Below are positions 47,813 through 58,077 of a DNA stretch of 64,000 nucleotides, in pieces. The DNA comes from Macrolepiota albuminosa (Eukaryota > Basidiomycota > Agaricomycetes > Agaricales > Agaricaceae): the NCBI GenBank assembly GCA_027475525.1, contig JAMWFC010000082.1:558001-622000 (forward strand), given 5' to 3'. The position numbers were made by a program, and so were the translations under genes. The notes beneath the pieces are model-generated. The model did not search any database, had not been told where the DNA came from, and saw only the letters and a list, made by a program, of their open reading frames with translations. How positions within the stretch are numbered: the first letter of the stretch is position 1; the number at the start of each line of letters is the position of its first letter.

Positions 47813-48884
47813 TGATAGGCTTCTACTTGGACTGAGCGCATCAAGGGACATTATAGGCCAACCAACACTTGACGTACTAAGGACTCTAGCGACCAGTTGG
47901 GAATATAGAGCAGCTCTAGCTCTGGCAACCTACTACAGGACTTAGCCATTTACTCTAACCACTAGCTACCAGGCCTTCAGCACATGCCATTCACCTATCC
48001 CAAGGGCAAAGGAAGCTCATAACATATAGCGCTAACACAACGGCGGGAGAGGACTCTAACTAAACCCCGATCACTTTCAGAAGGAGCCAGCAGCAGGCGC
48101 TGCCATTTGATGAGGCACTTCAATCAGAAGTCTAAAAGGATCAATGACGGCGGCACTGGATATACCTAAATCCAACATCTGGACCTGTCAGGAACTGATA
48201 CAATGAGTAGCACTGACATTAGCGCTCATGGCATCTGTCGAGGATTTTCTGACCATACCCTGGAACAGCCTGGCCAATTGGAGTTATAATAAAAGTGAGC
48301 AGACTCATGCAATTCTAAGCCAATATAGAGTCGCCGCTGGTCGCCGTGGGTCAGAACGCCGTTGGTCGCCGTCATCCATGTGCAAAAGGTTGCCGTTGAC
48401 AGGTCGCCGTTAGAGGAAACCACAAGGAGAGGCGCTAGGAGGTAGCGCCGCAGATGGACTTGTATCTTGGCAAACACGGTAGTGCATAGTATATAAAATA
48501 GCTACTTTACATGTATATAACAACGAATCGTAACCCCTTGAGCAGACAAGTTACACTTAGCATTCAAATTGCACTAGCTTCCTTTGACTTCATCACTGAG
48601 TCGGGCGCTAGCCTCGTCTATCTCGTCTTCGTCATTTACGGTGCCACCTATGGGCACAATATGCTGCGCTACTCGTCTTTTCTTCAATATCTTTGCTTAA
48701 ACTACGACACTTACCGTCTGCCAGGTAGCCCCCAAAGCGCTATAATCTAGTGCATTGTTTTATCACCTCCACTCGAGCACACCAGGACCCTGTCAGGACT
48801 CCTCACAACTACGCATGCCAGGCGCTGGAGACGGCGTTGTACTGCATATATGTCCAGCGCACCCAACCACAGTTGGCGTCATCA
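47813..48884 (+). repeat. gypsy-2 3' LTR (1072 bp)
   Basis: Matches the 5' LTR closely; most differences seen are transitions, with a few others such as GGA versus CGA near 47890. Confidence 0.93.
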
Positions 48885-50849
48885 ACAGATAGATGCTTTG
48901 AAAGCATTAGAAAGAGCATGATGGCCTTGGAGTAAGCCAAGCAGTTCTGGTGGAGCGTCTGCAAGTCTGGGCAAATCAATCTGCCCTTGTAAACAGCACA
49001 TGCCAAACTTTGGATTACGTCTAGTAGACTTGGAGAGCTTTTCAGCATCAAAATGTAGAGCATGACAGTGTGGACATGCAACATCCATAGAACCAAGATA
49101 GTGTGAAGGAGATCCATCCATGTAATGCTGTCTTCCTGTTGGAAGAGCATTTCTAGGCTGAACATCATCAGGTTGTTGTATCCTCTGTAAAACAGGAGGT
49201 GCTGGTACATTTTGCTGCATGACATCCCCAGGTAAATCTACATACTCCAAGTTAGGAGGTGCTGGTAGATATTGCTGTCTATTATCTCCAGGTAGATCCA
49301 CATACACCAGGTCCTCCTCTATATTCTCAGCAGGATTATTCCTAGGATCATCCAGTAGATTTGGATCAATCTCATTGTCTATGGGATGCTCCAAATACTC
49401 CAAAGGATTTTGAAGCATTTCATCAAAAGCTGCATGGATATTTTGTAATTCATGAGGATCCAAATCATTGAAATCCTCTTCCAGATCAGCTAAATGTTGC
49501 TGTTGCCAGTTTTGTAAGATCCTTTCAGCCCTAGCCTGATTCAAAGGCCTATGTTCAGGATTGAGATCTACATCCTGTTAATCTTTCTTAGTCAATGCAA
49601 CCTTTAAAAGTTGTCTTTGTCTCACCTCTAGCTGGTGTAAAGCCCTTTGTGCCTCTGCTACTGCTTGCTCTTCAGCTATAGCAATATCTCTGAGCTGTTG
49701 TTGCTCATGCAATACTGCTAATGCCTGTTGTTGCCTTTGCCACTCTTGTTGCCTCTCCTCCTCTTCAGCCATAGCAATATGTCTGAGCTGTTGCTGCTCT
49801 TGTAACACTGCTAGTGCCTGCTGTTGTCTATCCTGCTCCTCAGCTGCAGCAATATGCCTCAACCTTTGTTGGTCTTGCAATGCTGCTAATGATTGTGCTT
49901 GTATAGGAGCAACCTGCTGGTTAATTTGTCTTCCTCTATTCCCAGGTGCAGGTGGCAGTGGTAGTGGCATTGTGAAGTTTGGCAAAGCAGCTCTATGCAA
50001 AGCAGGCATTCTAGGTATAGGATTCTGTAAAGGAGCATCCCAACCTTCAGGCAAATGAGTTTCAGGTATACTCATAGCAGTCCCACCAACTACAGGCTGA
50101 TTGACTGATCCCACTCTATGATCTCTTCCATGCACAGTAGCTGGTAAAGGTGCTACTATTGAAGGCACATAAGGAGCTCTATATGCAGGAAGAGGTAGAG
50201 GTGGTATCATTTTAGGAATTGGATTTTGCAAAGGAGCATTCTATCCTTCAGGTAAATGAGTTTCAGGAATAGCCCTAGCAAATAGATCCTCAGCAACAGT
50301 TGGTGGTCTAAGAGGCCTCCTCAAAGAGCTAGAAGGATTTTCCCTAGAGCTTGAAGCAATCTGATTATTTCCCCTAGTTCTCATATCCCTCAATCCTGTA
50401 TTTCCCCCAGATATATCAGAGCTTGAAGCAATCTGATTATTTCCCTCAGTTCTCATATCCCCCAATCTTGTGATTCCAAGTTGTACATCCTCAGATGCAA
50501 ATAAATCCACAGCAACAGTTGGTCCAATAGGCCTCTCTAAAGAGCTAGAGGCAATCTGACTATTTCTTCCAATTCTTATATCCCCAGATCCCATATCCCC
50601 AGTTCCATAATGAAGTGGTATAACCACTGAAGTAGATCTTCTACTTCTATTTGCACGACGCTCATTCCCATATCCCCAGTTCCATAATGAAGTGGTATAA
50701 CCACTGAAGTAGATCTTCTACTTCTATTTGCACGACGCTCATCAGGATCAGTCATTTGTAACTGTTGTAGCCTGCTTTGAATCCTAGCCTGCTGTCTTTG
50801 ACCTTCAGGAGTACTGGGTTCATTATTAGAATGAGTAGTTGAAGATTGC
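48885..50849 (-). pseudogene. Helitron N-terminal region
   Basis: First part of the Helitron protein. From an acceptor at about 50849: QSSTTHSNNEPSTPEGQRQQ, MTDPDERRANRSRRSTSVV, a segment with repeats of IPETHLPEG and NPIPKM/NPIPRM, Gln-rich heptad-like repeats (QQQALAVLQEQQQLRHIA, coiled coil, 49600-49900), then HYLGSMDVACPHCHALHFDA with CPHC and FGMCCLQGQI, the usual Helitron N-terminal cysteine region, and GLLQGHHALSNAFKASI at the gypsy-2 edge. TAG near 50241 replaces Trp of the sister repeat (PEGW), and TAA near 49577 interrupts. One 77-bp duplication lies at 50590. Confidence 0.85.
50590..50743. repeat. exact 77-bp tandem duplication
   Basis: Bases 50590-50666 equal 50667-50743, in the Helitron N-terminal exon. 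Confidence 0.95.
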
Positions 50850-50942
50850 CTGAAAGAATAGTTTTTTAAGCATTTTCATAGCTTAAAACTATTGAAAGAC
50901 ACTTACATGATGAGTATATCAATAGCCCAAAGTTGTCCAAGT

Positions 50943-51096
50943 GTTACTGTAAGCTGAATAGAATTTTTCTTGATTTTTTTGAATTTTATAAGCATTTATA
51001 AAGCTCAAAAACAATAAAAGTTACTGTAAGCTGAATAGAATTTTTCTTGATTTTTTTGAATTTTATAAGCATTTATAAAGCTCAAAAACAATAAAA
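50943..51096. repeat. exact 77-bp tandem duplication
   Basis: Bases 50943-51019 equal 51020-51096, in the AT-rich Helitron 5' region. Confidence 0.93.
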
Positions 51097-51200
51097 GCTA
51101 CTTACTACAATGGCCCAAACTTTTACTATTAGCTGAATTGAATTTTTCCTGATTTTTCTGTGATTTTTTCGAATTTTTTAAGCATTTTCTAAGCTCAAAT

Positions 51201-51354
51201 ACATTAAAAATCACTTACAATGATCAATCAATAGCTGAAAGTTGTCGAGCTATTGAATGTTTGTTAAGGATCATAATACATTAAAAATCACTTACAATGA
51301 TCAATCAATAGCTGAAAGTTGTCGAGCTATTGAATGTTTGTTAAGGATCATTGA
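51201..51354. repeat. exact 77-bp tandem duplication
   Basis: Bases 51201-51277 equal 51278-51354. Confidence 0.93.
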
Positions 51355-51845
51355 TCAATCAATCAATCATTACTTACTTTGTAGTTGAGTTTGGAAATTT
51401 TGCTATAAGAATGTTTGTTAATAGGTTATCAATCAATCAATCAGTCAATACTTATTTTGTAATCAAATTTCGAAGTTGTAGCTAGATCAATCATTTATTA
51501 ATGTCTATCAATCAATCAATCAAAATCAATACTTACTTTGTAATGGAGTTTCGAAGCGTTGCTGTAAGAATGATGATTAATATTTGTAAATCAATCAATC
51601 AATCAACACTTACTTTGTAGTGTAGTTTACTCACTACAATGTTGAAACCATGGAAAAATTAATGCTGTTTGGTTTAAGATCATGCGAGGCGTGAAAACTG
51701 GTGTCCACTAAATCGTGTTTTGGCCTCGGCCACATTCACACACTCCGGATACCTTCCACATGTGTCCGAGAGATATTGTACATTTAAATATTTAATATAC
51801 ACTCTTTTTCATTAAATAATATCTTTTTTTTTCTTTTCTACTGAA

Positions 51846-52029
51846 AAACAGACCGAAAAACAAACAAAAAAGGCAAGTATTTGTCAGCCTTAGTCAGAAA
51901 CTGTCAAAACTGACTAAGCACATCATTAATCCCACAAAACGGTTGTCCCATTCTATATAGATAGCACCACGACAGATGTCACAATAGCATGGTCTGGGAT
52001 TTGAGCTAGGCATAACAAGTTTGAGATAT
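51846..52029 (-). repeat. Helitron-associated terminal repeat, copy B
   Basis: Matches copy A (20838-21053) from ACAGACC through GTCACAATAGCATGGTCTGG to GAGATATTT. The palindrome differs: CTTAGTCAG...CTGACTAAG here. It lacks the 36-44 bp insertion of copy A. Confidence 0.65.
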
Positions 52030-54725
52030 TTGAGCACTGGATGAGTGTGTGGAAAGGGGGGAACTCAGAACTCGATTGGTGTGGACTGATATATATCATG
52101 TTTCATACATAGTTAACGTTTAAAGTTATACCATGGGACTTTCACAAGGCTTGTTGCATTACATTGACCTTACGTGCTGATTTTGGTAACTCTCTCTTAA
52201 ATTAGAACAGCTTTTGGCTCATTTCCCAGATTTGCCGTCTAGATCCGGTATGATCAGAAATTTCTATCCTTATGCAGATTTGTGCAGAACCCGTTCTCAC
52301 TGGGTTTGACGGTGTATTGCCGTGGGCTATTCCTTTGTTTGGACTGCTTACATACCATGCATTCATCATAGCACTGCTCAAACAAGATCACAATATCCCA
52401 GAAACAATATTGAATTATGGAACATCAAGCCACCTCCTAGTGCCAGGGATCTGCTTAGCTTTCTTGGAGGAGCCTTTTGTTCTGAGATTAGAAGACATAT
52501 TACAAATAAGGATGGTTGATTCACAGCTTCAGATGGGAAGAACCAGGGTGCCTCGCTTATTGGTTGGAAAAGCCCCGTCAATGTTCAAGGGTGAGTGTAC
52601 TGATCAAATAGACATTTTTTTTAATTTGATTGTGTATAGGGAAACTACTGGTCCGATTTGAACAATCAACATTAGCCGAGCACGAGAACGAGACGTCAAT
52701 TGTCATGCAAGTCCTCAAAGTCCTTGAACCAGTGGAACCGCTATTAAAAGATGGCGAATTGCTTCACCCAATTCCGGAACCAGGAACTTTGATCAAGTCC
52801 AAGTACTATGGTCAAGTACAAAATATGAAATTCAATCATCCGTTTCTGGCATCGCTTCCATGCATAATGGGCAATATACTCGTGTATGTAGTTCTTTCAT
52901 ATTCCTCTTGTCTACTAATTCGATTGATTTTTTCCATCAGTATTTCCACTGATGTCAGAAGGTCAGGTACACTGCTTACAGCCATTTTCATAACGTTAGA
53001 CTCCTTTGAGTTTCGCTTGTTTAGTTGTTTGGCCTGATATCCGCGATGCCGGGCTTGCCAAATGATAACGTCATTTATTACTGTGACCCTCCAACTGCCA
53101 CTTTCGCTGCCTGAGAAAACCTCGTCACTGTCTCTCACCAGTAATTTTGCGTTGCAAATACTATGGATCATGTAGCTTGAGGTGGTATTAGTATTATATG
53201 AGTTACTTCAAAGCCATTGAGCATTTGAGTTCATCCATCAACTGTCCTTTTCAATGGAGCTATGACGATATCTTGTCCGAATGCGTTTGATAGTTCGGAC
53301 GCTCACACCAGTGATTTCTTGGACATCTTGTATGTATACTTCCTGACAAGCGCAAGTATTAGAATCAGTTTCTTCAATTCCCTTGATATGTGACGCCTCA
53401 TCGAGGAAGAAGTAAAAGCAGTGTTACGTTTTGGCAGCAAGCCCGGCATCGTGGATATCAGGCCAAACAACTAAACAAGCGGAACTCAAAGTATTACCTT
53501 ATTGGCATGGACCCAAATCAGGTCAATCTCCTAAAATGCATGGCAGTGCATGGTATGCTACCCACCATTGCTTCAGCAATTAACATTGCACTAACTGAAC
53601 CTATGATGGTAGACATGCCTGCAGTCAAGGATTCCATAACCCCACTGAGGATGGAATTGGCACCTCCCCCTCCCACAATTAATGTCGCACCAGAGGAGGA
53701 GTCAATGATGATGAAGACAGGTGCAGTTGTAGAAGCATTGTTGGGCAGGTCATAGACCCAAATTTTATTTAGGTAACTTTGAGTATGCACTCAACATGTT
53801 CAGGCTAACATGCACTTCAGTGTAGCATGTATATATAGCAGACTCATGGGAGGAGTCACTTTTTTGTTATTTTGAATTTCATCTTATTTCTTTGCTGCTT
53901 GCATCATATGCACACTGGCGCACTAAGATATTGCAAGAATTAGTGTTACTGAATGACACTACTATCTTGAGCATGATATTAATACCGTAAAGTGACATGA
54001 TATGTGTCTCCTACTGATGTTTGCACTATTGTGCATCCTCTGGTTCCAATTCAACTCCTATTCTAAGACCAAGTATTTGGTCTCATTGAGGGGTATGTAA
54101 CGGAGCATCACACATGTTACTAGCATCAACATATTCAGTATAGTATTATGTAAGACAACATCTTGTATTCACTCTAGTTCTAGTCAAATCCAATACTGTG
54201 GTCTGATTTAGCACTGTGTGATTCACATAAGAAGGTTCTAGCTTGTAACCAATGTTTACACTCGTCCACTACATGCACCCTGCTTCCCTCCTTCCCCCTG
54301 ACCTGACGTCTACTGGAATACCAGCGGACACTCATGCTCCTCCCCTTCCCCCTTCTCCCTCTTTCTTCCCACTCCCATCCTTCTTCTGCCACCCCATGTG
54401 GTGGACATCTACACACCCCCTTTCCTTCTTTCTTGTCCTGATGCCAGACAATGCCGGACAATGCTGGGGGTTGCTGATGGATTCCTGTGGATGTCAACAG
54501 ATACCAGTAGATACCTAGCAGATGCCGACAGATATATGACAGATGTTCATGGATGCTGACAGATGCCAGCTGATGGCAGATGATGCAAACACCCCTTTCA
54601 AGCCACAAAAACTCTTTTGGAAGGTATGCCACCTCCCTTCCACCTCAAAATATCCATACAGAGACCTGCGGGAATGTAGGTGGCCATTCATTGTATTATC
54701 CAACCTTTGATTCTATTTGTTAGTA
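52030..54725. other. non-genic DNA with relic frames
   Basis: Short frames at 52272-52661 and 52630-53037 read as protein-like but show no motif I recognise and no consistent splice model. 54430-54590 is a degenerate repeat built on GATGC and GACAGATG. Probably old transposon debris. Confidence 0.4.
53004..53491. repeat. 55-bp inverted repeat with 377-bp spacer
   Basis: 53004-53059 (CTTTGAGTTTCGCTTGTTTA onward) is the reverse complement of 53437-53491 with about three mismatches. Both arms read RHRGYQAKQLNKRNSK outward on opposite strands. No transposase lies between. It could be a MITE-like element or an inverted duplication of a gene relic. Confidence 0.8.
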
Positions 54726-54726
54726 A

Positions 54727-54845
54727 TGGACCTGTAATGCAACGGTTAAATCATCAATGTGTTTCATTGCTGGAGGCTTCCACAAGGCTGGGGGTTCAAT
54801 TCCCCTCCACAGGCATAAGGAGGATCAGAGTTGCCTTTTTTTTTT
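54727..54845 (+). ncRNA. tRNA-like / SINE head with Pol III B box
   Basis: GGTTCAATTCC at 54793-54803 fits the B-box consensus exactly and sits in a T-arm-like GGGG..CCCC stem. CCTGT (54731-54735) can pair with ACAGG (54809-54813) like an acceptor stem; CAATG/CATTG forms an anticodon-like arm. A weak A box lies near 54735. A run of ten T (54836-54845) follows, a Pol III stop. The arms are not good enough for a normal tRNA, so a tRNA-derived SINE or tRNA pseudogene is likelier. Confidence 0.55.
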
Positions 54846-55075
54846 GGTCCAACCAGCCTCTGTGGGACTGCATGCAGGCCTCTGCGGATGTCTGCTGGTG
54901 CCCTTGGCACATCGTGTGCATCTCTGTGGGCCTGAAAAGGTCTCTTGTGTTTCTCCTGTGTCTATCTCGTGTTACTCTTTCATGTCTTCTTGCGCAGTCT
55001 CGCACCTCTCACATTTATTCCCGTAACAACATTGTCATCTTGTTCATAGCTATGTCTATGACCTTTGGTCTTTTG

Positions 55076-55310
55076 CTGTAGCGTAGTCCGCTATGTGGCG
55101 CCGGCCACATAGCTTATACTTATAGTAGTAGTTAATATTATATCATATTTATTATAATATAATATTATTAATTACATTGTTATAAATAGTTGTACCAGCT
55201 GCTTACTAAGCAGCTTATTTTGTGTTTATACTACATAGTCAATAGACTGGACTGGTCTGATTCTGTACAGTGTAAACCTTAAGCTCTCACCCAACTGTAA
55301 CTTTGTTACA
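55076..55310 (+). mobile_element. 235-bp three-hairpin element, copy 2
   Basis: Second copy of the element at 16077-16310, in unrelated flanks. The hairpin stems GCTATGTGGC/GCCACATAGC, AGCTGCTT/AAGCAGCT and GTAAC/GTTAC are identical to copy 1, while the loops differ (GTTG/GCCG, ACA/ACT, TTC/TTT). A T run follows the end. Confidence 0.75.
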
Positions 55311-55474
55311 TTTTTTTGAATCCGCCAGCTAGGATCTATTGCCTAGCATCCAACATCAGTTGCTGAGTTCATTGACAGAACTCTATCAGCTTCTCAAGCT
55401 TCTTGCACAGCCACACCATGCAAATTTCAAACAGATGATCAATGAGTAATCCCATACCTGCAGTTTCCACTGAC

Positions 55475-57420
55475 GGTGGGTAGAATGCCCACAACTTATG
55501 GGGAGACCCAGCAGACACTCAGGACATGCCAGCATCCAGTGCAGGTCAGTCAAGACTCAAGGCTTGAGACCAAGGTTGGAGCACCGATCTGTCCGGAAAT
55601 GAAAGCGAGGCCTGGAGAGCTGAGAGCTCACAACAGGACGGTCAGCACCAGCCAAGGGACAAGATGCCAGGGGGATTAACTCCCCCAGTTACTCAGCTGC
55701 CAGGAGGACTGCGACGGTCTAGCCGACTAGCCTCAAAAGGGCCCCCTGATGAAGACCAACAGTCAACAGGCGCCCAGAGTGTCTCAGGAGACAGCAAGTT
55801 GTTGGTACGGACTGGGGGAACTATTTCTCTGAGCCGGAGTAGTGGGACTAGGGGGGCTGCAGCAGGCTCAATGCCCTCCAGGATAGTGGAAGCCCGCATA
55901 GAAGAGGTACTGGAGGAGGCTGCAAGTCCTGAAGTAGCCTGCATGGAAAACTGATTTCCATGCACACCAGCAGTGGAGGAAGTTCCGGAGGTTGCAGAGC
56001 TTCTGGAGGAGGTGATTGAGTCATCAAGCGACAATGATGCTGAAGCAGAGGAGCAGCGGTTGAGAACCACGTACACCATGTGCTTGCGGGTGTTCTGGGA
56101 TTTACACCCAGAGGTGATGAAATACACCACTCAAGCACGACTCAAGTGCTACGCTTCAGCGCATATAGTAGCACTTAGGCGACACAGGCACAAAGTGCCC
56201 AATGTATTCAGTACAAAATATACTGATTTAATGGTGAGAGTGCTCACTCTTGAACTGCAAATGTACTTGCAGCAAAAGGCCGCAAGGCAATTGGGGGTCT
56301 TGACCCCCTGGAGCCACACTTCCAAGAAATGCTCAGCACATCACAATCAAGATGTTGGAATCAAGCTAGTGGAGGTACTAGCACAGGCACAGGAAGTGCC
56401 CGAAGTAAAATCGGTGAGTACTTTCTATACTCCAGCAGGACAAGGGTGGTGTGAGGAGCCCCCACACATGCGTAACCGAGACCCTAGGACAGATATGTCA
56501 GGCCCAGATGGGCACAATAGTACCATGCTCAAGGTGGAGAGCAAGGCATTTGTGATGCCACACGTGCCTATGGCAGAAACGTTGAGCAACAAAGTCGCAT
56601 ATCAGTGTATGCACAATGGCGACCTCAGGACTAAGGGACAGTCCCTTATCAATGATCAGGGCGTCATATTTGAGGGCACAAGGGAAGTCACTTCCCCAAG
56701 CCACTGACTTAGCAACTAGATCCCCAGGCCAGCAGGAGGCCATTGGGTTCTACAATACTCTTAATGACCATGCTCAGAATATGGCAGTATACCCAGACAA
56801 GTATACGATGCTCAAAACATTCTTGGATGGTATGCCAGCGGATATGCGCCACTATCTGATACGTGAGGACGGACTGTCTCCAGAGGTCAACGATGTGGAG
56901 GAGTTTGTGGCATACGCCATCAGGTATAAGCAGTCCCTTAAGACTGCTAACCACTACGAGCATTGGAGTGGCCACAAAGGGGAAGTAGGCGATTACCACC
57001 TGCTGGGGCACCCTCATGTTAGCATGTGGGGACCTTCTTGGCCAAGAAGGCCGATTTGGATTGTGACCGCAACACATGGTTTGTTGTACACAGAACCCCT
57101 GTGGCAAATCAAGGGCAAAGCCGCTCATGCCCAGAGCAGGCGCCAGATGGAGAGCGTCCTAAACCAAGGCCAGATTTCAAGCCAGCCAACCCACCAGGTC
57201 AGACAGGGACCTGCTTCACGTGCAGCCAGCCAGGCCACTATGCTACCAATTGCCCTGCAAAGACGGGAGCCCCAAGGAAGGGGTATACACCCCACGCCCA
57301 CCTTCAAGCCGCACATACTGCAGCCGTGAGTGGGAGTGATGGAGACGTACTGAGTCTGAGGCAGAGCACCCTACAAACGAACAAGAGCCCCCAGAGGAGG
57401 CATCAGGCACCAAGCCCAAA
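55475..57420 (+). pseudogene. Ty3/gypsy element 3, Gag
   Basis: Decayed Gag in several frames. Acidic stretch EEVPEVAELLEEVIESSSDN near 55975, then the capsid-like AIGFYNTLNDHAQNMAVYPD and FLDGMPADMRHYLIREDG (about 56740-56880), and the zinc knuckle CFTCSQPGHYATNC (CX2CX4HX4C) at about 57211-57252 in another frame. At least three frameshifts are needed. No LTR of this element was located in the window. Confidence 0.8.
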
Positions 57421-58077
57421 AGTGTGGTCATGGAGGAGGAGGAGTACGTCACAGTTGACATATATGACAACGTCTACGGCAACAAGTACTACAGTCGTGA
57501 CAGTGACTCTGAGTGTCTAGCGGCAATGACGGATTGGCTGTCCTCAAACAATCCCAAAAAAAATAAGGTGGTTCGGATGAAGAAGGTGACCCTTTGTCAA
57601 GCAGAGGGCACTTTGCAGCGCCCTACACTGAAACGGGCAGACAAGGAGTGCCTGGTCTTGTATGTGGACGTAAATGGCCACAAGGCATGGACCTTATAGG
57701 ACTCTGGGAGTACTACGTCAGGTATAACGCCCCAGTTTGCCCACGTGTATGGAATTTCCATGCAGGAGTTGGATATACCATTGGCGTTGCAGCTGGGCAC
57801 CGTAGAAAGCTGTGCTATGGTGCAGTATGGGACGAATGAAACTGTCCAGACACCGGGCTCACGTAGCTGGGAGTACATGGATGTAGCAAACTTTGATCGC
57901 TATGATATGATACTGGGAATGCTATTCATGTGGCGTAACAAAGTCATGCTCAACTTTGATCACTGTCAAGTGCTAGTGAATGGGAAGGTGATCCCAGCTG
58001 AACGAGCTACAGCAGACGACACTGATAATTGCCTGCAATGTCATCGCACTACGGAGAAACGCAAGGAGTCTCCATGA
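57421..58077 (+). pseudogene. gypsy-3 aspartic protease
   Basis: After KECLVLYVDVNGHKAW the frame has TAG (57697-57699) just before DSGSTTSG, the retropepsin active site. ELDIPLALQLGTV, the NFDRYDMILGMLFM strand and CQVLVNGKVI follow. The frame ends at TGA 58077. Confidence 0.82.

Larger units (their letters stand above)
35596..48884 (+). mobile_element. Ty3/gypsy retrotransposon 2 (13.3 kb) with antisense genes
   Basis: LTRs of 1070 and 1072 bp (TGATAGG...GTCATCA). Flanks ACGG (35592-35595) and ACAG (48885-48888) are the 4-bp target duplication with one G to A change. Internal order as gypsy-1, but 1.9 kb longer between pol and the antisense Zn-cluster gene. Confidence 0.95.
50850..51640 (-). 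repeat. Helitron 5' region: AT-rich repeats with splice-donor-like motifs
   Basis: A degenerate tandem series. AT-rich units (TGAATTTTTC..AAGCATTT..AAGCTCAAA) occupy 50870-51230, then units of about 80 bp with AATC runs (51350-51640). On the minus strand each unit has CTACAAAGTAAGT or GTAAGT, that is, repeated donor-like sites. It may be a multi-intron leader. No protein coding is seen. Confidence 0.65.
20838..52029 (-). mobile_element. Helitron, split by two nested gypsy elements
   Basis: Three minus-strand pieces (48885-50849, 35220-35595, 21054-23721) join at 4-bp target duplications into one Helitron protein order: N-terminal CPHC region, Helitron-like N domain, HUH Rep, Pif1 helicase. 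The plus-strand insertions between them are 23722-35219 and 35596-48884. The outer limits are inferred from the related terminal repeats and are approximate. Confidence 0.85.

Noticed and set aside
52272..53037. Two-exon gene (GVLPWAIPLFG.. and GKLLVRFEQSTL..)
   Set aside because: A donor and acceptor exist, but the joined product matches no family I know and lies in transposon debris.
54252..54632. Pro-rich or Gly/Arg-rich short proteins
   Set aside because: Both strands are open because of pyrimidine-rich low-complexity DNA.
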